Shown here: positions 56,863 to 64,000 of the stretch, in pieces | How positions within the stretch are numbered: the first letter of the stretch is position 1 | Layout: each line of letters begins with the position of its first letter | Origin: Radiobacillus kanasensis | GTDB taxonomy: Bacteria > Bacillota > Bacilli > Bacillales > Amphibacillaceae | Assembly: GCF_021049245.1 (NCBI RefSeq) | Contig: NZ_CP088020.1 | Span: 1,184,001 to 1,248,000, forward strand | Direction: 5' to 3' | DNA length: 64,000 nt | Position numbers and translations under genes: made by a program | Notes under the pieces: generated by a model | Databases searched by the model: none | What the model was told of the DNA's origin: nothing | The model's input: only the letters and a program-made list of their open reading frames with translations

Positions 56863-57285
56863 TTATAACTCTTTAATCATCGTAACATGTGGAATGCCAG
56901 CATCCATAAACGTACCAGAAATCGTATTGTAGCCAATCGATTGATAAAAACCTTCCGCATGTGTTTGTGCGTTCAGCTTTGATTTTTGCAATCCTTGATC
57001 CCTAATATAGGATTCCATACGTGAGATGATGTCTTTTCCAAAGGATTTTCCACGGTATTCCTTTAAGACACAAATTCTCTCCAATTTCCCATAGTCCTCC
57101 ACAAGACGAAGACGGCTTGCAGCTACAGGAAGTCCATTCTCATAACCGAGGAAATGGATGGCTACGTCTTCTAAGTCGTCGATCTCCAGTTCAGGAGGGA
57201 CGTTTTGTTCTTCGACAAATACTTGTGTTCGGACGGAATAGGCATCCGCCTTTTCTGCTTCTGTTTCTACGATGCGAACGTCCAT
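56863..57285 (-). CDS. yjcF: GNAT acetyltransferase YjcF
   Basis: 140 residues. GNAT fold: VRTQVFVEEQNVPPELEIDD is the ElaA/YjcF-type start and ERICVLKEYRGKSFGKDIIS the acetyl-CoA loop. Lies 5 bp after yjcG on the same strand, as in B. subtilis. Substrate unknown. Confidence 0.88.
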   Translation of the reverse strand: MDVRIVETEAEKADAYSVRTQVFVEEQNVPPELEIDDLEDVAIHFLGYENGLPVAASRLRLVEDYGKLERICVLKEYRGKSFGKDIISRMESYIRDQGLQKSKLNAQTHAEGFYQSIGYNTISGTFMDAGIPHVTMIKEL

Positions 57286-57290
57286 CCTAC

Positions 57291-57806
57291 CTACTCCTTA
57301 CCTAGTGTAAACGTCTCGTACACCGTCCACGCACCATTTTCCAATTGGTACATGAGCTGAAAACGATCTACCATTTGTTCAAAATTAAATTCTTGCATTT
57401 TTAAGCTTCCGAATACATCTGAATATTCGTCATGGGATAGCTTTTGAGCAATCGTAATATGTGGAACATAGGAGTACGTTTGCTCTTTTGGTAAAACATC
57501 CCCACTATGAAGACGCTCATTTAAATTCAATAATTCTGGAACCGGCTCAACTTTTAAGTAAATCGTATTCGTTACCGGTGAAAATGAACTCACTTTTTTG
57601 ATTTCAAGTTTAAAAGGTGCCGTATGATTCGCGATCTCACGTAATTCCTTCGTAACAGCTTTTAGGTTATTCTCATCTAGTTCAAATGGCTCTTTTAACG
57701 TAACGTGTGGTGGAACCAGCGCATAGTGCGGATCGTATCTTTTTCTAAATGAATTAGCTTCATCTTGAATTTTCTTTGATGGAAATATAGCGATTCCATA
57801 TTTCAT
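57291..57806 (-). CDS. yjcG: 2H phosphoesterase-family protein YjcG
   Basis: 171 residues with the two HxT/S motifs of the 2H superfamily: PPHVTLKEP (near residue 38) and VPHITIAQKL (near residue 117). Such enzymes act on 2',3'-cyclic or related phosphoesters in RNA or nucleotides. YjcG itself has no proven substrate. Strong ribosome binding site gggagg. Operon with yjcF. Confidence 0.9.
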   Translation of the reverse strand: MKYGIAIFPSKKIQDEANSFRKRYDPHYALVPPHVTLKEPFELDENNLKAVTKELREIANHTAPFKLEIKKVSSFSPVTNTIYLKVEPVPELLNLNERLHSGDVLPKEQTYSYVPHITIAQKLSHDEYSDVFGSLKMQEFNFEQMVDRFQLMYQLENGAWTVYETFTLGKE

Positions 57807-57907
57807 CTGTTTGTCCTCCCATTCTAAGGTAATTGCGATAAGTTATAGTTTGTTTTATTATACCAAAAATGAACGAATGATGACGGTGTTATTCAAAAAA
57901 TTCCCAG

Positions 57908-58633
57908 TTAAAAACCAAACATCGTCGTCAAGGCACGTTTCATATCTTGTTGCCAATATTTCCACGTATGCTTTCCGTCAAACTCATGATACTCATAACT
58001 CGTGCCTTTCGAATCAAGCAGTTGATGAAGCTCACGGTTCGGTGTGATGAAATCTAAAATGCCATCTCTTGTAGTTTGAACCTCGGTTTCCTGATTCCCT
58101 ACCGTATGATAAATAGAAAGCTGGTCCAAGAACTTAGCATTAGATACGGAATCCATAACCGTCTTATTTACAAATGGGGATTGCATAATCACTTGCCCAA
58201 ATGTGTTCGGGTAACGTAAAGCAGCCATTAACGCAAAGGTTCCTGCCATGGAGTCTCCCATAAGGGTGCGGCTGCCACCGATTTGAAACGTTGGAATCTC
58301 TTCATCTAGAAACGGCACGACTTCTTTGACGAGAAAATTCATGTATGCTTCTAACTTTGTACCGTCTGGGTGGTATTTGTCTAAACGATCGTATTTATCT
58401 TTATAATGAATGCCGACGAATACCGTATCTTCGATTTCCCCATCTTCGTGGAGCTGATCACTCCATGTCGCTATTTTTCCGATGCGGAAATAGTCCTCCC
58501 CATCTTGCATAATGCAAAGATGGTACGATTTAAGCGGAGAAAACATTTCTGGAACATACCACTTTATCGTCATGGTCTCACCTAAGTATTTACTTGCAAT
58601 CTGATGTTCCATCATTTTTCCTTTTCTTTGCAT
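57908..58633 (-). CDS. yjcH: Putative esterase YjcH
   Basis: 241 residues. Alpha/beta hydrolase of the esterase D/enterochelin esterase-like group: TLMGDSMAGTFALMAALRYP holds the nucleophile Ser, and the C-terminal EFDGKHTWKYW the catalytic His. No signal peptide. Third gene of the yjcH-yjcG-yjcF order seen in B. subtilis. Substrate unknown. ATG 58633 fits aaggggtg; the later ATG pair MMEHQ is an alternative. Confidence 0.85.
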   Translation of the reverse strand: MQRKGKMMEHQIASKYLGETMTIKWYVPEMFSPLKSYHLCIMQDGEDYFRIGKIATWSDQLHEDGEIEDTVFVGIHYKDKYDRLDKYHPDGTKLEAYMNFLVKEVVPFLDEEIPTFQIGGSRTLMGDSMAGTFALMAALRYPNTFGQVIMQSPFVNKTVMDSVSNAKFLDQLSIYHTVGNQETEVQTTRDGILDFITPNRELHQLLDSKGTSYEYHEFDGKHTWKYWQQDMKRALTTMFGF

Positions 58634-58785
58634 GAATACACCCCTTTGGACAGGTTATCGACTTTATTCCCTATCTTTCTCTATAAAAAACGTATTCTCA
58701 TTTTAACATAAAATGTCTCTTCTCTATACAAATACAGCCAGAGTTGCCGATATAAAAAGAAAAACGGTACAAGGGGATCAGACTG

Positions 58786-60537
58786 ATGAAAAACTGGAAA
58801 TGGAATAGAAATAGTATTTTCTTGCAATTGCTTACCTTAGCATTACTTATTACAGTAGTCACTGGCACAGCAGTTGGAATTACTAGTTATTATTTATCGA
58901 AAGAAGCACTATTGAATGCGGGGAAAGAGGATTTAAACCACTTAGTTAGTGGGTCTATTGCAACTCTTGATGCATTGAATAATCAAGTCGAAAGTGGAGA
59001 TTTAACCTTAGAGGAAGCACAAGAAAAAGCCAGAGAGTTATTATCCGGACCAAAATTGTCTGGAGAAGAAGGTTATGATTTTCAAAAATCACAGTTCTTG
59101 TATCGTGAAGATGGATATATCGTAGCATATGGATCCGACTATTCTACACAGGTTCATCCATCTAATCCAATTGGGGAAATTCCAGAGGATACTGCAAACA
59201 GAGAAAATATGACGAAAGGTGCTCAAAGCGACAATATTGAGGACCATTATACGACTTATGAGGATGAAAGAGAAGAAACCGGAACGATTGAAGATAAAAT
59301 GTCCTATATGACTTATTATGAGCCATGGGACTGGAATGTTGGAATTGCCGTTTATCAATCTGAGTTTTTTAGGGCATTAGGTGACTTAAAATGGTACATT
59401 ATTGCCATCACAACGTTTATTACGATTTTAAGTGTGGCAATCTTTTATTTTGCAATCAGAAAGAAAGTGAAATCGCTAAACGAGGTTACGAGGGCAGCAG
59501 AAGCAATTGCTCATGGAGAAATTACTTCTGCAGAGCTCCGAGAATCGAAGGATGAAATCGGACAATTAGCAACATCCTTTAATATTATGTCATCTCAATT
59601 AAAAGACATTATGCTAAAGCTACAAGGAACAGGAAAACAGTTACTAGATTCTGCGAGTGATCTTTCGGCAGTATCAGAAGAAACTTCAGCAACAGGAGAA
59701 GAAGTTGGAAGAGCGATTACGGAAATTGCATCTGGAACACAAGCGCAAGCATCCGATTTAGAAGATATCAATCAAAGTGTTGAAACCCTAAATCGTTCCA
59801 TCGATACAATGAATGAGCAAACGAATAAGATCAGAGAGATCACCAACGTTTCCGAAAAAGCGTCAACAGACGGTCAAGAAATTGTAAGTAAACTAAGAGA
59901 ATCAAATGACCTTTCGCAACAAGCAGTAGATAAGATCAGCGTTGGAATCACGAATCTTTACAACAAATCAAGTGAAATTGCTGGGATTACTTCTACCATT
60001 GAAAGTATTGCAGCGGAAACAAATTTATTAGCTTTAAATGCGAGTATTGAAGCGGCTAGAGCAGGAGAGCATGGAAAAGGATTTTCAGTAGTAGCGGACG
60101 AAATTCGGAAGCTTGCAGAACAATCCACGAAAGCGACTCATCAAGTTCAAGAAGTGATAAACAGCATTTCCGAGGAAACAGAAAAAACGGTAATGGTTAT
60201 GGCGGAGTCGATGAACTATTCTGTTGAGTTAAATACAAATGTGCAACAAACCGAGAAACAATTCAGCTCGATTTCGAAATCAATTGCAGCAACCACGAAT
60301 GCACTCGTTGTGTTAACAGAGGAAATCGCTGAAGTCGTTCGTCAAAATACAAAAATTACAGCGGGTATTCAAAATACCTCCGCAGTATCAGAGGAAACCG
60401 CTGCTTCCGTGGAGCAAATTACTTCCTCAGTAGAAGAGCAAATTCGAGCTATTGCCAATGTAGCAGAGTCTGCAGAGCAATTATCAGAGCTTAACCAGGA
60501 ATTGAATGAGATTTTGAAAACATACAGACTTTCTTGA
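58786..60537 (+). CDS. Methyl-accepting chemotaxis protein with extracellular Cache-type sensor
   Basis: 583 residues. Membrane helices at about 13-33 and 203-223 enclose a single-Cache-like sensor ([40 protein letters not shown]). HAMP follows (about 224-280), then a long coiled-coil signalling domain with the invariant hairpin tip [20 protein letters not shown] and [17 protein letters not shown]. It should signal through CheA/CheW. The ligand, perhaps a small organic acid or amino acid, is unknown. Terminator at 60543-60580. Confidence 0.94.
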   Translation: MKNWKWNRNSIFLQLLTLALLITVVTGTAVGITSYYLSKEALLNAGKEDLNHLVSGSIATLDALNNQVESGDLTLEEAQEKARELLSGPKLSGEEGYDFQKSQFLYREDGYIVAYGSDYSTQVHPSNPIGEIPEDTANRENMTKGAQSDNIEDHYTTYEDEREETGTIEDKMSYMTYYEPWDWNVGIAVYQSEFFRALGDLKWYIIAITTFITILSVAIFYFAIRKKVKSLNEVTRAAEAIAHGEITSAELRESKDEIGQLATSFNIMSSQLKDIMLKLQGTGKQLLDSASDLSAVSEETSATGEEVGRAITEIASGTQAQASDLEDINQSVETLNRSIDTMNEQTNKIREITNVSEKASTDGQEIVSKLRESNDLSQQAVDKISVGITNLYNKSSEIAGITSTIESIAAETNLLALNASIEAARAGEHGKGFSVVADEIRKLAEQSTKATHQVQEVINSISEETEKTVMVMAESMNYSVELNTNVQQTEKQFSSISKSIAATTNALVVLTEEIAEVVRQNTKITAGIQNTSAVSEETAASVEQITSSVEEQIRAIANVAESAEQLSELNQELNEILKTYRLS

Positions 60538-60542
60538 TTTAA

Positions 60543-60580
60543 AAATACTATTCCAAGCACCTATGGGATAGTATTTTTTT
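60543..60580 (+). terminator. Terminator of the chemoreceptor gene
   Basis: aatactattcc and gggatagtatt pair (one mismatch) and are followed by eight T. Confidence 0.8.
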
Positions 60581-60713
60581 TATGGATCTCTAGTATTATT
60601 TTGGTTCAAGAAATCAAGCATAACTCATAGCAGAATATCTGGATTTGTTATAATAGCTCATAAACAACCATGACCGACTTGTATCATTCCAAAGAAGAAA
60701 GTTGGTAATTAAG

Positions 60714-61589
60714 ATGGATCGCAGTCACTTATATCATGAGTATAAGCTATTACTATTCACCATAGCTTATCGTATGCTCGGCTCCATTAAAGATGCTGAG
60801 GATATCGTTCAAGATGTTTTCGTTCAGTTAGAAAAAATAGATGTATCCTCAATTGATGATCCCAAGGCGTACCTTGTTAAGATGACCACAAATAAAAGCT
60901 TGAATCACCTTCAGTCCTCTAGTGAAAAACGAGAAACTTATCCTGGTACATGGCTTCCAGAACCCATCGTTCCCGGTGATGTAAATGAGCCACTAGATAA
61001 TCTACTAAAAGAAGAATCCATTCGTTATACTTTTGTCGTACTTCTGCATAAGCTCACGGAGCTGGAGAGATGTATTTATATACTGCGTGACGTGCTTGTA
61101 TATGACTATAAGAGCATTTCTACAATGTTGAATCGATCAGAGACAAGCTTGAGAAAAGTGTATAGCAGAGCAAAGCAAAAATTACAACAGAACAAACAAT
61201 TAAGCAAAGCAACTAGGGAGGAAGCGAGCCAATTAGCTTCTTTATTTCTGCATGCAGTAAAAAGTGGTGATTTTGATAGATTCATTAATCACCTGTCTAA
61301 AGATGTGGTGCTTATTTCAGACGGTGGCGGGGAAGTATTGTCTGCAATCTATCCAATTCTCAATAGAAATCGTGTGGCTGCATTTCTACAGGGAATTCAT
61401 AAAAGAGGGGCCCTTCAAGGGCAGTTTAGTATAGTACGTGTAAACGGAGATATTGGAATCCTTCAAAGACAACAAGGTATGCCTACTAAATTGATTGCGT
61501 TTGATTATTCAAAAACTGGTGTCCAAAATATTTATGTTGTGATGAACCCAAAAAAATTAAAAGAAATAGGTCACAAATTCTCCCTTTGA
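60714..61589 (+). CDS. ECF41-group RNA polymerase sigma factor with SnoaL-like C-terminal domain
   Basis: 291 residues from ATG 60714 (an in-frame TTG at 60702 is possible; neither has a strong site). Sigma region 2 in LFTIAYRMLGSIKDAEDIVQ, region 4 in SISTMLNRSETSLRKVYSRA, then a SnoaL-like extension with the DGGG motif (VLISDGGGEV) that marks ECF41. In this group the extension replaces a separate anti-sigma factor. The typical partner, a carboxymuconolactone decarboxylase-like gene, follows, and a matching promoter lies at 61569-61595. Confidence 0.9.
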   Translation: MDRSHLYHEYKLLLFTIAYRMLGSIKDAEDIVQDVFVQLEKIDVSSIDDPKAYLVKMTTNKSLNHLQSSSEKRETYPGTWLPEPIVPGDVNEPLDNLLKEESIRYTFVVLLHKLTELERCIYILRDVLVYDYKSISTMLNRSETSLRKVYSRAKQKLQQNKQLSKATREEASQLASLFLHAVKSGDFDRFINHLSKDVVLISDGGGEVLSAIYPILNRNRVAAFLQGIHKRGALQGQFSIVRVNGDIGILQRQQGMPTKLIAFDYSKTGVQNIYVVMNPKKLKEIGHKFSL

Positions 61590-61595
61590 TTTGTC
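61569..61595 (+). promoter_or_regulatory. Candidate ECF41-dependent promoter of the decarboxylase-like gene
   Basis: ggtcaca (61569-61575), 16 bases, then tgtc (61592-61595), one mismatch in each box from the ECF41 target TGTCACA-N16-CGTC. It overlaps the end of the sigma gene and lies 35 bp before the next start. Confidence 0.6.
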
Positions 61596-61630
61596 TTATA
61601 AGTGAAAGTCAAAAAAAGGAGGATAAAACG

Positions 61631-62095
61631 ATGGAACAAAGAATTGATTACATGGAGGTAGCACCTGAATTAGTTAAGCTCATATCGAACTTGGAAACGT
61701 ACAAGAAGCAGACAGGATTTGATGAAAAACTCATAGAATTAGTGAAAATTCGTGCATCCCAGATTAATAACTGTGCCTATTGTCTCGATATGCACACAAA
61801 GGATGCTAGAAAATTAGGAGAAACAGAACAAAGAATCTATTGTCTCAGTGCTTGGAGAGAAACAGATTTTTATACAGAAAGAGAGAAAGTAGCATTGGAA
61901 TTAACCGAAGCTGTAACGAGAATTTCTGTGAATGGTGTTCCTGACGATGTATATGAAGCAGTTCGAAAACATTTTGATGAAAAGCAATATCTCGATTTAG
62001 TTGGGCTGATCATTACGATCAACTGCTGGAATAGACTAGCCATTGCAAATCGTAACGGTCCAGAAATAAGAATTTTTCGTGAATGGGGGATGTAG
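61631..62095 (+). CDS. Carboxymuconolactone decarboxylase/AhpD-like protein
   Basis: 154 residues from ATG 61631, nine bases after aaaggagg; the longer frame overlaps the sigma gene and is not supported. AhpD-like core: VKIRASQINNCAYCLDMHTK with CxxC and the downstream His, the redox centre of alkylhydroperoxidase-type members. ECF41 sigma factors almost always neighbour and control such oxidoreductase genes. Likely an oxidative-stress reductase; substrate unknown. Confidence 0.9.
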   Translation: MEQRIDYMEVAPELVKLISNLETYKKQTGFDEKLIELVKIRASQINNCAYCLDMHTKDARKLGETEQRIYCLSAWRETDFYTEREKVALELTEAVTRISVNGVPDDVYEAVRKHFDEKQYLDLVGLIITINCWNRLAIANRNGPEIRIFREWGM

Positions 62096-62224
62096 ATCCC
62101 TCATTTTTTATTATGATAATCCAAACTTAGCGAATTCGTTAGCCAACGCAAATTCGCATTTCTCTAAAATAACCTATTTTGTAATCGTAGAGGCACACTC
62201 CCCAGTCAAGACCCTTCTTCTTTC

Positions 62225-62233
62225 CATAGAATA
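62225..62233 (+). promoter_or_regulatory. Sigma-K-like -10 element before the phospholipase-like gene
   Basis: catagaata fits CATANNNTA perfectly, 33 bp before the start at 62266, but no AC is at the proper 16-base spacing, so the assignment is weak. Confidence 0.35.
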
Positions 62234-62265
62234 AAATAAAAGAATGGATTGAGGAGGGGAGAAAC

Positions 62266-62505
62266 ATGGCTTGTTTTGGTAAATATCGTTATTGTGGACC
62301 GAATTGTACGGGTCCGGGTGCTCCGATTAATGAATTAGACTCCATCTGTAGGGAACATGACCTGTGCTATAGAACATACGGCCATAAGTATTGTGATCAA
62401 AATTTTCTACGTAGAGTCGGACCATTAGGAAAACGTCGATCAAGATTGGGGAGAGATGCCAGATTGATGTATAGAGCCATACAATTAAAATCAAAGTTTT
62501 TCTAA
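62266..62505 (+). CDS. Phospholipase A2-like small protein (parvovirus-type PLA2 fold)
   Basis: 79 residues after a strong ribosome binding site (gaggagggg). YCGPNCTGPGAPINELDSIC then REHDLCYRTYGHKYCDQNFL gives the calcium-loop GPG and the catalytic His-Asp pair in C-x2-HD-x2-CY, as in the VP1-unique phospholipase domain of parvoviruses and small bacterial homologues. It lacks a signal peptide. Basic C-terminus (GKRRSRLGRDARLMYRAIQL). A membrane-lipid role, possibly in spores or lysis, is inferred. Confidence 0.78.
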   Translation: MACFGKYRYCGPNCTGPGAPINELDSICREHDLCYRTYGHKYCDQNFLRRVGPLGKRRSRLGRDARLMYRAIQLKSKFF

Positions 62506-62560
62506 TACATGAAACCTAAGTTCAGGGAAACTCTGCATAGTATAAACTGTAAAGTTACTA

Positions 62561-62757
62561 TTACTTTGCACTGATTTGCTTTCCAGCGACTATAATATTC
62601 TGCATTAATTGAGGGTCTCTCTGGGCTTCCATAAGAAATTGTCCCCCATATTGATTGACTCAAAAATCTCCCATTACTTTATCTTCTACCAAGTATGAGT
62701 ATAGGAGATCGTTAACTGTATTACGATTCTCAACCTTATTACGTGAATTACTGTCAA
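62561..62757 (-). pseudogene. Remnant of a small protein gene with internal stop
   Basis: The minus strand reads NTVNDLLYSYLVEDKVMGDF, then TGA (62660-62662), then VNQYGGQFLMEAQRDPQLMQ, NIIVAGKQISAK and a stop at 62561. Sequence on both sides of the stop looks protein-like and stays in one frame, so a former Trp or other codon is broken. The 5' end is lost at the tRNA terminator. It might derive from a CotF-like coat protein; this is a guess. Confidence 0.4.
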
Positions 62758-62760
62758 AAT

Positions 62761-62800
62761 AAAAAAGCGTCTTATCTAATTGACAGGACGCATTTTTTTT
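62761..62800 (-). terminator. Terminator of tRNA-Val
   Basis: On the minus strand gcgtcctgtc and gataagacgc pair loosely and are followed by six T. Confidence 0.75.
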
Positions 62801-62801
62801 A

Positions 62802-62874
62802 TGATTCCGATTGGGCTCGAACCAACGACCTCCACCCTGTCAAGGTGGCGCTCTCCCAGCTGAGCTACGGAATC
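62802..62874 (-). tRNA. tRNA-Val (anticodon GAC)
   Basis: Cloverleaf on the minus strand: acceptor gattccg/cggaatc, D arm gctc/gagc, anticodon stem ccacc/ggtgg with loop ttgacag (anticodon GAC, reading GUC), T arm with ttcgagc, discriminator A. The CCA end is not encoded. A single isolated tRNA gene with its own promoter (62903-62932) and terminator. Confidence 0.95.
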
Positions 62875-62902
62875 ATGGTATAAAATTATATCGACAAGTA
62901 TT

Positions 62903-62932
62903 AATATAATCCCTTTCCTACCTCCCTGTCAA
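62903..62932 (-). promoter_or_regulatory. Promoter of tRNA-Val
   Basis: On the minus strand ttgaca (62927-62932), an 18-base spacer, then tatatt (62903-62908), about 30 bases before the tRNA. Confidence 0.7.
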
Positions 62933-62980
62933 TGCTATTTGTTAGGGGAGTCAAAACAAGAATCATAAAGCAGGAAGTTT

Positions 62981-63009
62981 TCCCTCCATTTGCTAAACAA
63001 GTGGAGGGA
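62981..63009. repeat. Strong stem-loop of unknown role
   Basis: tccctccatttg and caagtggaggga pair (one mismatch) around ctaaa. No T run follows on either strand, so it is not a typical terminator. The rest of 62880-63081 holds only the tRNA promoter. Confidence 0.6.
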
Positions 63010-63081
63010 GTAGCCGAGGAGACTCTCATTGTTTCAAGCTTTCTTTAATATATAAATCTATTAGATTCTATCACTCTAATA

Positions 63082-63590
63082 CTAAGATTCCTTTGTGAAA
63101 GAATTTATTGCCTCTTCTAATTCATCTGGGTTCCGAGTACCAATCACCACTGTTTGCCATTTTTTATGTAACTCCATAGCTCTGTCTCCGCCCATAATAT
63201 AAGCTGTTTCCCCTTTTAAATTTATCCGAATTCCCCAACCACCAAAACGTTTTAATGGGCTATAAGTGATGAATTCATAGTGGTGTATATCCTTAAATAA
63301 AAACGGTTTATAGCGAAGTGAAAAGGCATATATCGAATATACAGACCATCCTCCCGAACTTCTACTATAAGCTTCGTGAAGAATAGTAAAACTATTGGTA
63401 AAGCAATGCCAAAAGTGAACCAAAACATAATCAAAATTACATCTGGAAATGGTTTGCTCCCAACAGGGTTTCCTAAAGTAATTTGCTGAATGAACAGATA
63501 CCAAAAGAAAATAGAAAAAAATAAAGTAAATATCCAAAATAGGAATGAACGTGGTTTTTGAATTTCTCTATATATCACTTTGTTTGGCAT
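63082..63590 (-). pseudogene. Two-helix membrane protein with PH-like domain, frameshifted
   Basis: The N-terminal frame (from ATG 63590) gives MPNKVIYREIQKPRSFLFWI, two membrane helices and VEVREDGLYIRYMPFHF. The continuation YKPFLFKDIHHYEFITYSPL, RFGGWGIRINLKGETAYIMG and IGTRNPDELEEAINSF lies in another frame (to 63082). Joining them near 63325-63335 with a one-base shift rebuilds a protein of about 165 residues like the DUF6141/YdjL-type bacterial PH membrane proteins. Either a true frameshift or a sequencing error. Confidence 0.75.
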
Positions 63591-63769
63591 CTTTATTTTT
63601 AATCCCCCCTTAACCTACAAATCACCCGGCAATCGTTGCCGTTATATTAATTGACAGATAGTAGAATATAACCATTTTACAATAGCGATTATGAACGTAT
63701 TTCTAGTGTATCATGAATGATGTGGGTATCCTTTCCTATATATCTAATTTACAATTATTATCTATTCGG

Positions 63770-63907
63770 TTAATATCCTTCCCATAGACTCCCCATAGAT
63801 CTCTCATTAATTTCTAGTTCTAATAGTTTTATAAATTCTTTCTCTAGAGATAATTTAACCGCATTTTCAAAAGCCTCCATCAACTGTCCATAACTTAGTA
63901 CATGCAT
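63770..63907 (-). CDS. Sda-like sporulation histidine kinase inhibitor
   Basis: 45 residues from ATG 63907 after agaaaggg. MHVLSYGQLMEAFENAVKLS then LEKEFIKLLELEINERSMGS aligns with the Sda helical hairpin (LS-x-x-x-L-x-ES-Y/F ... DFI-x-L-x-x-x-EI-x-x-RS-x-G). Sda binds the sporulation kinases KinA/KinB and blocks phosphate flow to Spo0A when DNA replication is disturbed. Divergence from B. subtilis Sda suggests a paralogue. Its surroundings hold no other gene. Confidence 0.65.
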   Translation of the reverse strand: MHVLSYGQLMEAFENAVKLSLEKEFIKLLELEINERSMGSLWEGY

Positions 63908-64000
63908 GATAAAAACCCTTTCTAGGATGGTATATAAGTATATTCACTATTTTTTATATTTTAAACTTTTAGGTTCTATAATGATAAGTCCATTTAATCT

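Overview
The window is chromosomal DNA of a low-GC, endospore-forming Bacillaceae. Gene content and order match the Bacillus subtilis segments yitR-yitW, med-fabHA-fabF-yjbA-trpS-opp-yjbC-spx-mecA-coiA-pepF-yjbH-yjbI-yjbK-yjbM-ppnK-yjbO-prpE, and fabI-cotO-cotZ-yjcF-yjcG-yjcH. The acidic linker after the OppA lipid anchor and the lineage-specific genes would suit a halotolerant relative such as Pontibacillus or Halobacillus, but the genus is a guess. No phage, CRISPR array or rRNA was seen. One tRNA (Val, anticodon GAC) is present.

Layout. 1-11.6 kb is accessory. It holds a 5'-truncated HEAT-repeat gene overlapping a membrane glycosyltransferase, a convergent membrane-anchored glycosidase-like protein, and a three-gene phosphorelay: HPt-REC-GGDEF-REC protein, lone receiver, hybrid histidine kinase. 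A plausible reading is an exopolysaccharide locus governed by c-di-GMP. 11.6-14.2 kb is the yit block. 14.3-16.9 kb is an unusual spore-type island in which two Hsp20 + GerP-like gene pairs face each other, followed by a GerPC-like gene. 17-24 kb carries uppP, med and fabHA-fabF, with a candidate FapR operator. 24-32.3 kb has trpS behind a T-box leader and oppABCDF. 32.3-48.4 kb holds the competence, redox-stress and (p)ppGpp genes: spx, mecA, coiA, pepF, spxH, globin, CYTH, relQ, NAD kinase, pseudouridine synthase, prpE and a RodA/FtsW protein. 48.7-52.8 kb has mgtE, an IS110 element with a structured non-coding end, and fabI. 53-55 kb is a spore-coat cluster with recognisable sigma-K promoters. 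55-64 kb holds metabolic and stress genes, a chemoreceptor, an ECF41 sigma factor with its carboxymuconolactone decarboxylase partner, a phospholipase A2-like protein, tRNA-Val, two broken genes and a small Sda-like gene.

Mobile DNA has reshaped the backbone. An IS256-family element (37102-38472, 8-bp target duplication) splits coiA at about codon 166, which probably disables this competence gene. A 165-bp MITE with an 8-bp target duplication sits just before relQ. An IS110 element lies immediately upstream of fabI. Two long palindromic intergenic repeats lie in inverted orientation after the glycosyltransferase, and another GC-rich repeat lies after opp.

Starts were reset to the codon with the best ribosome binding site wherever the longest open frame began too early; those cases are stated in the entries.
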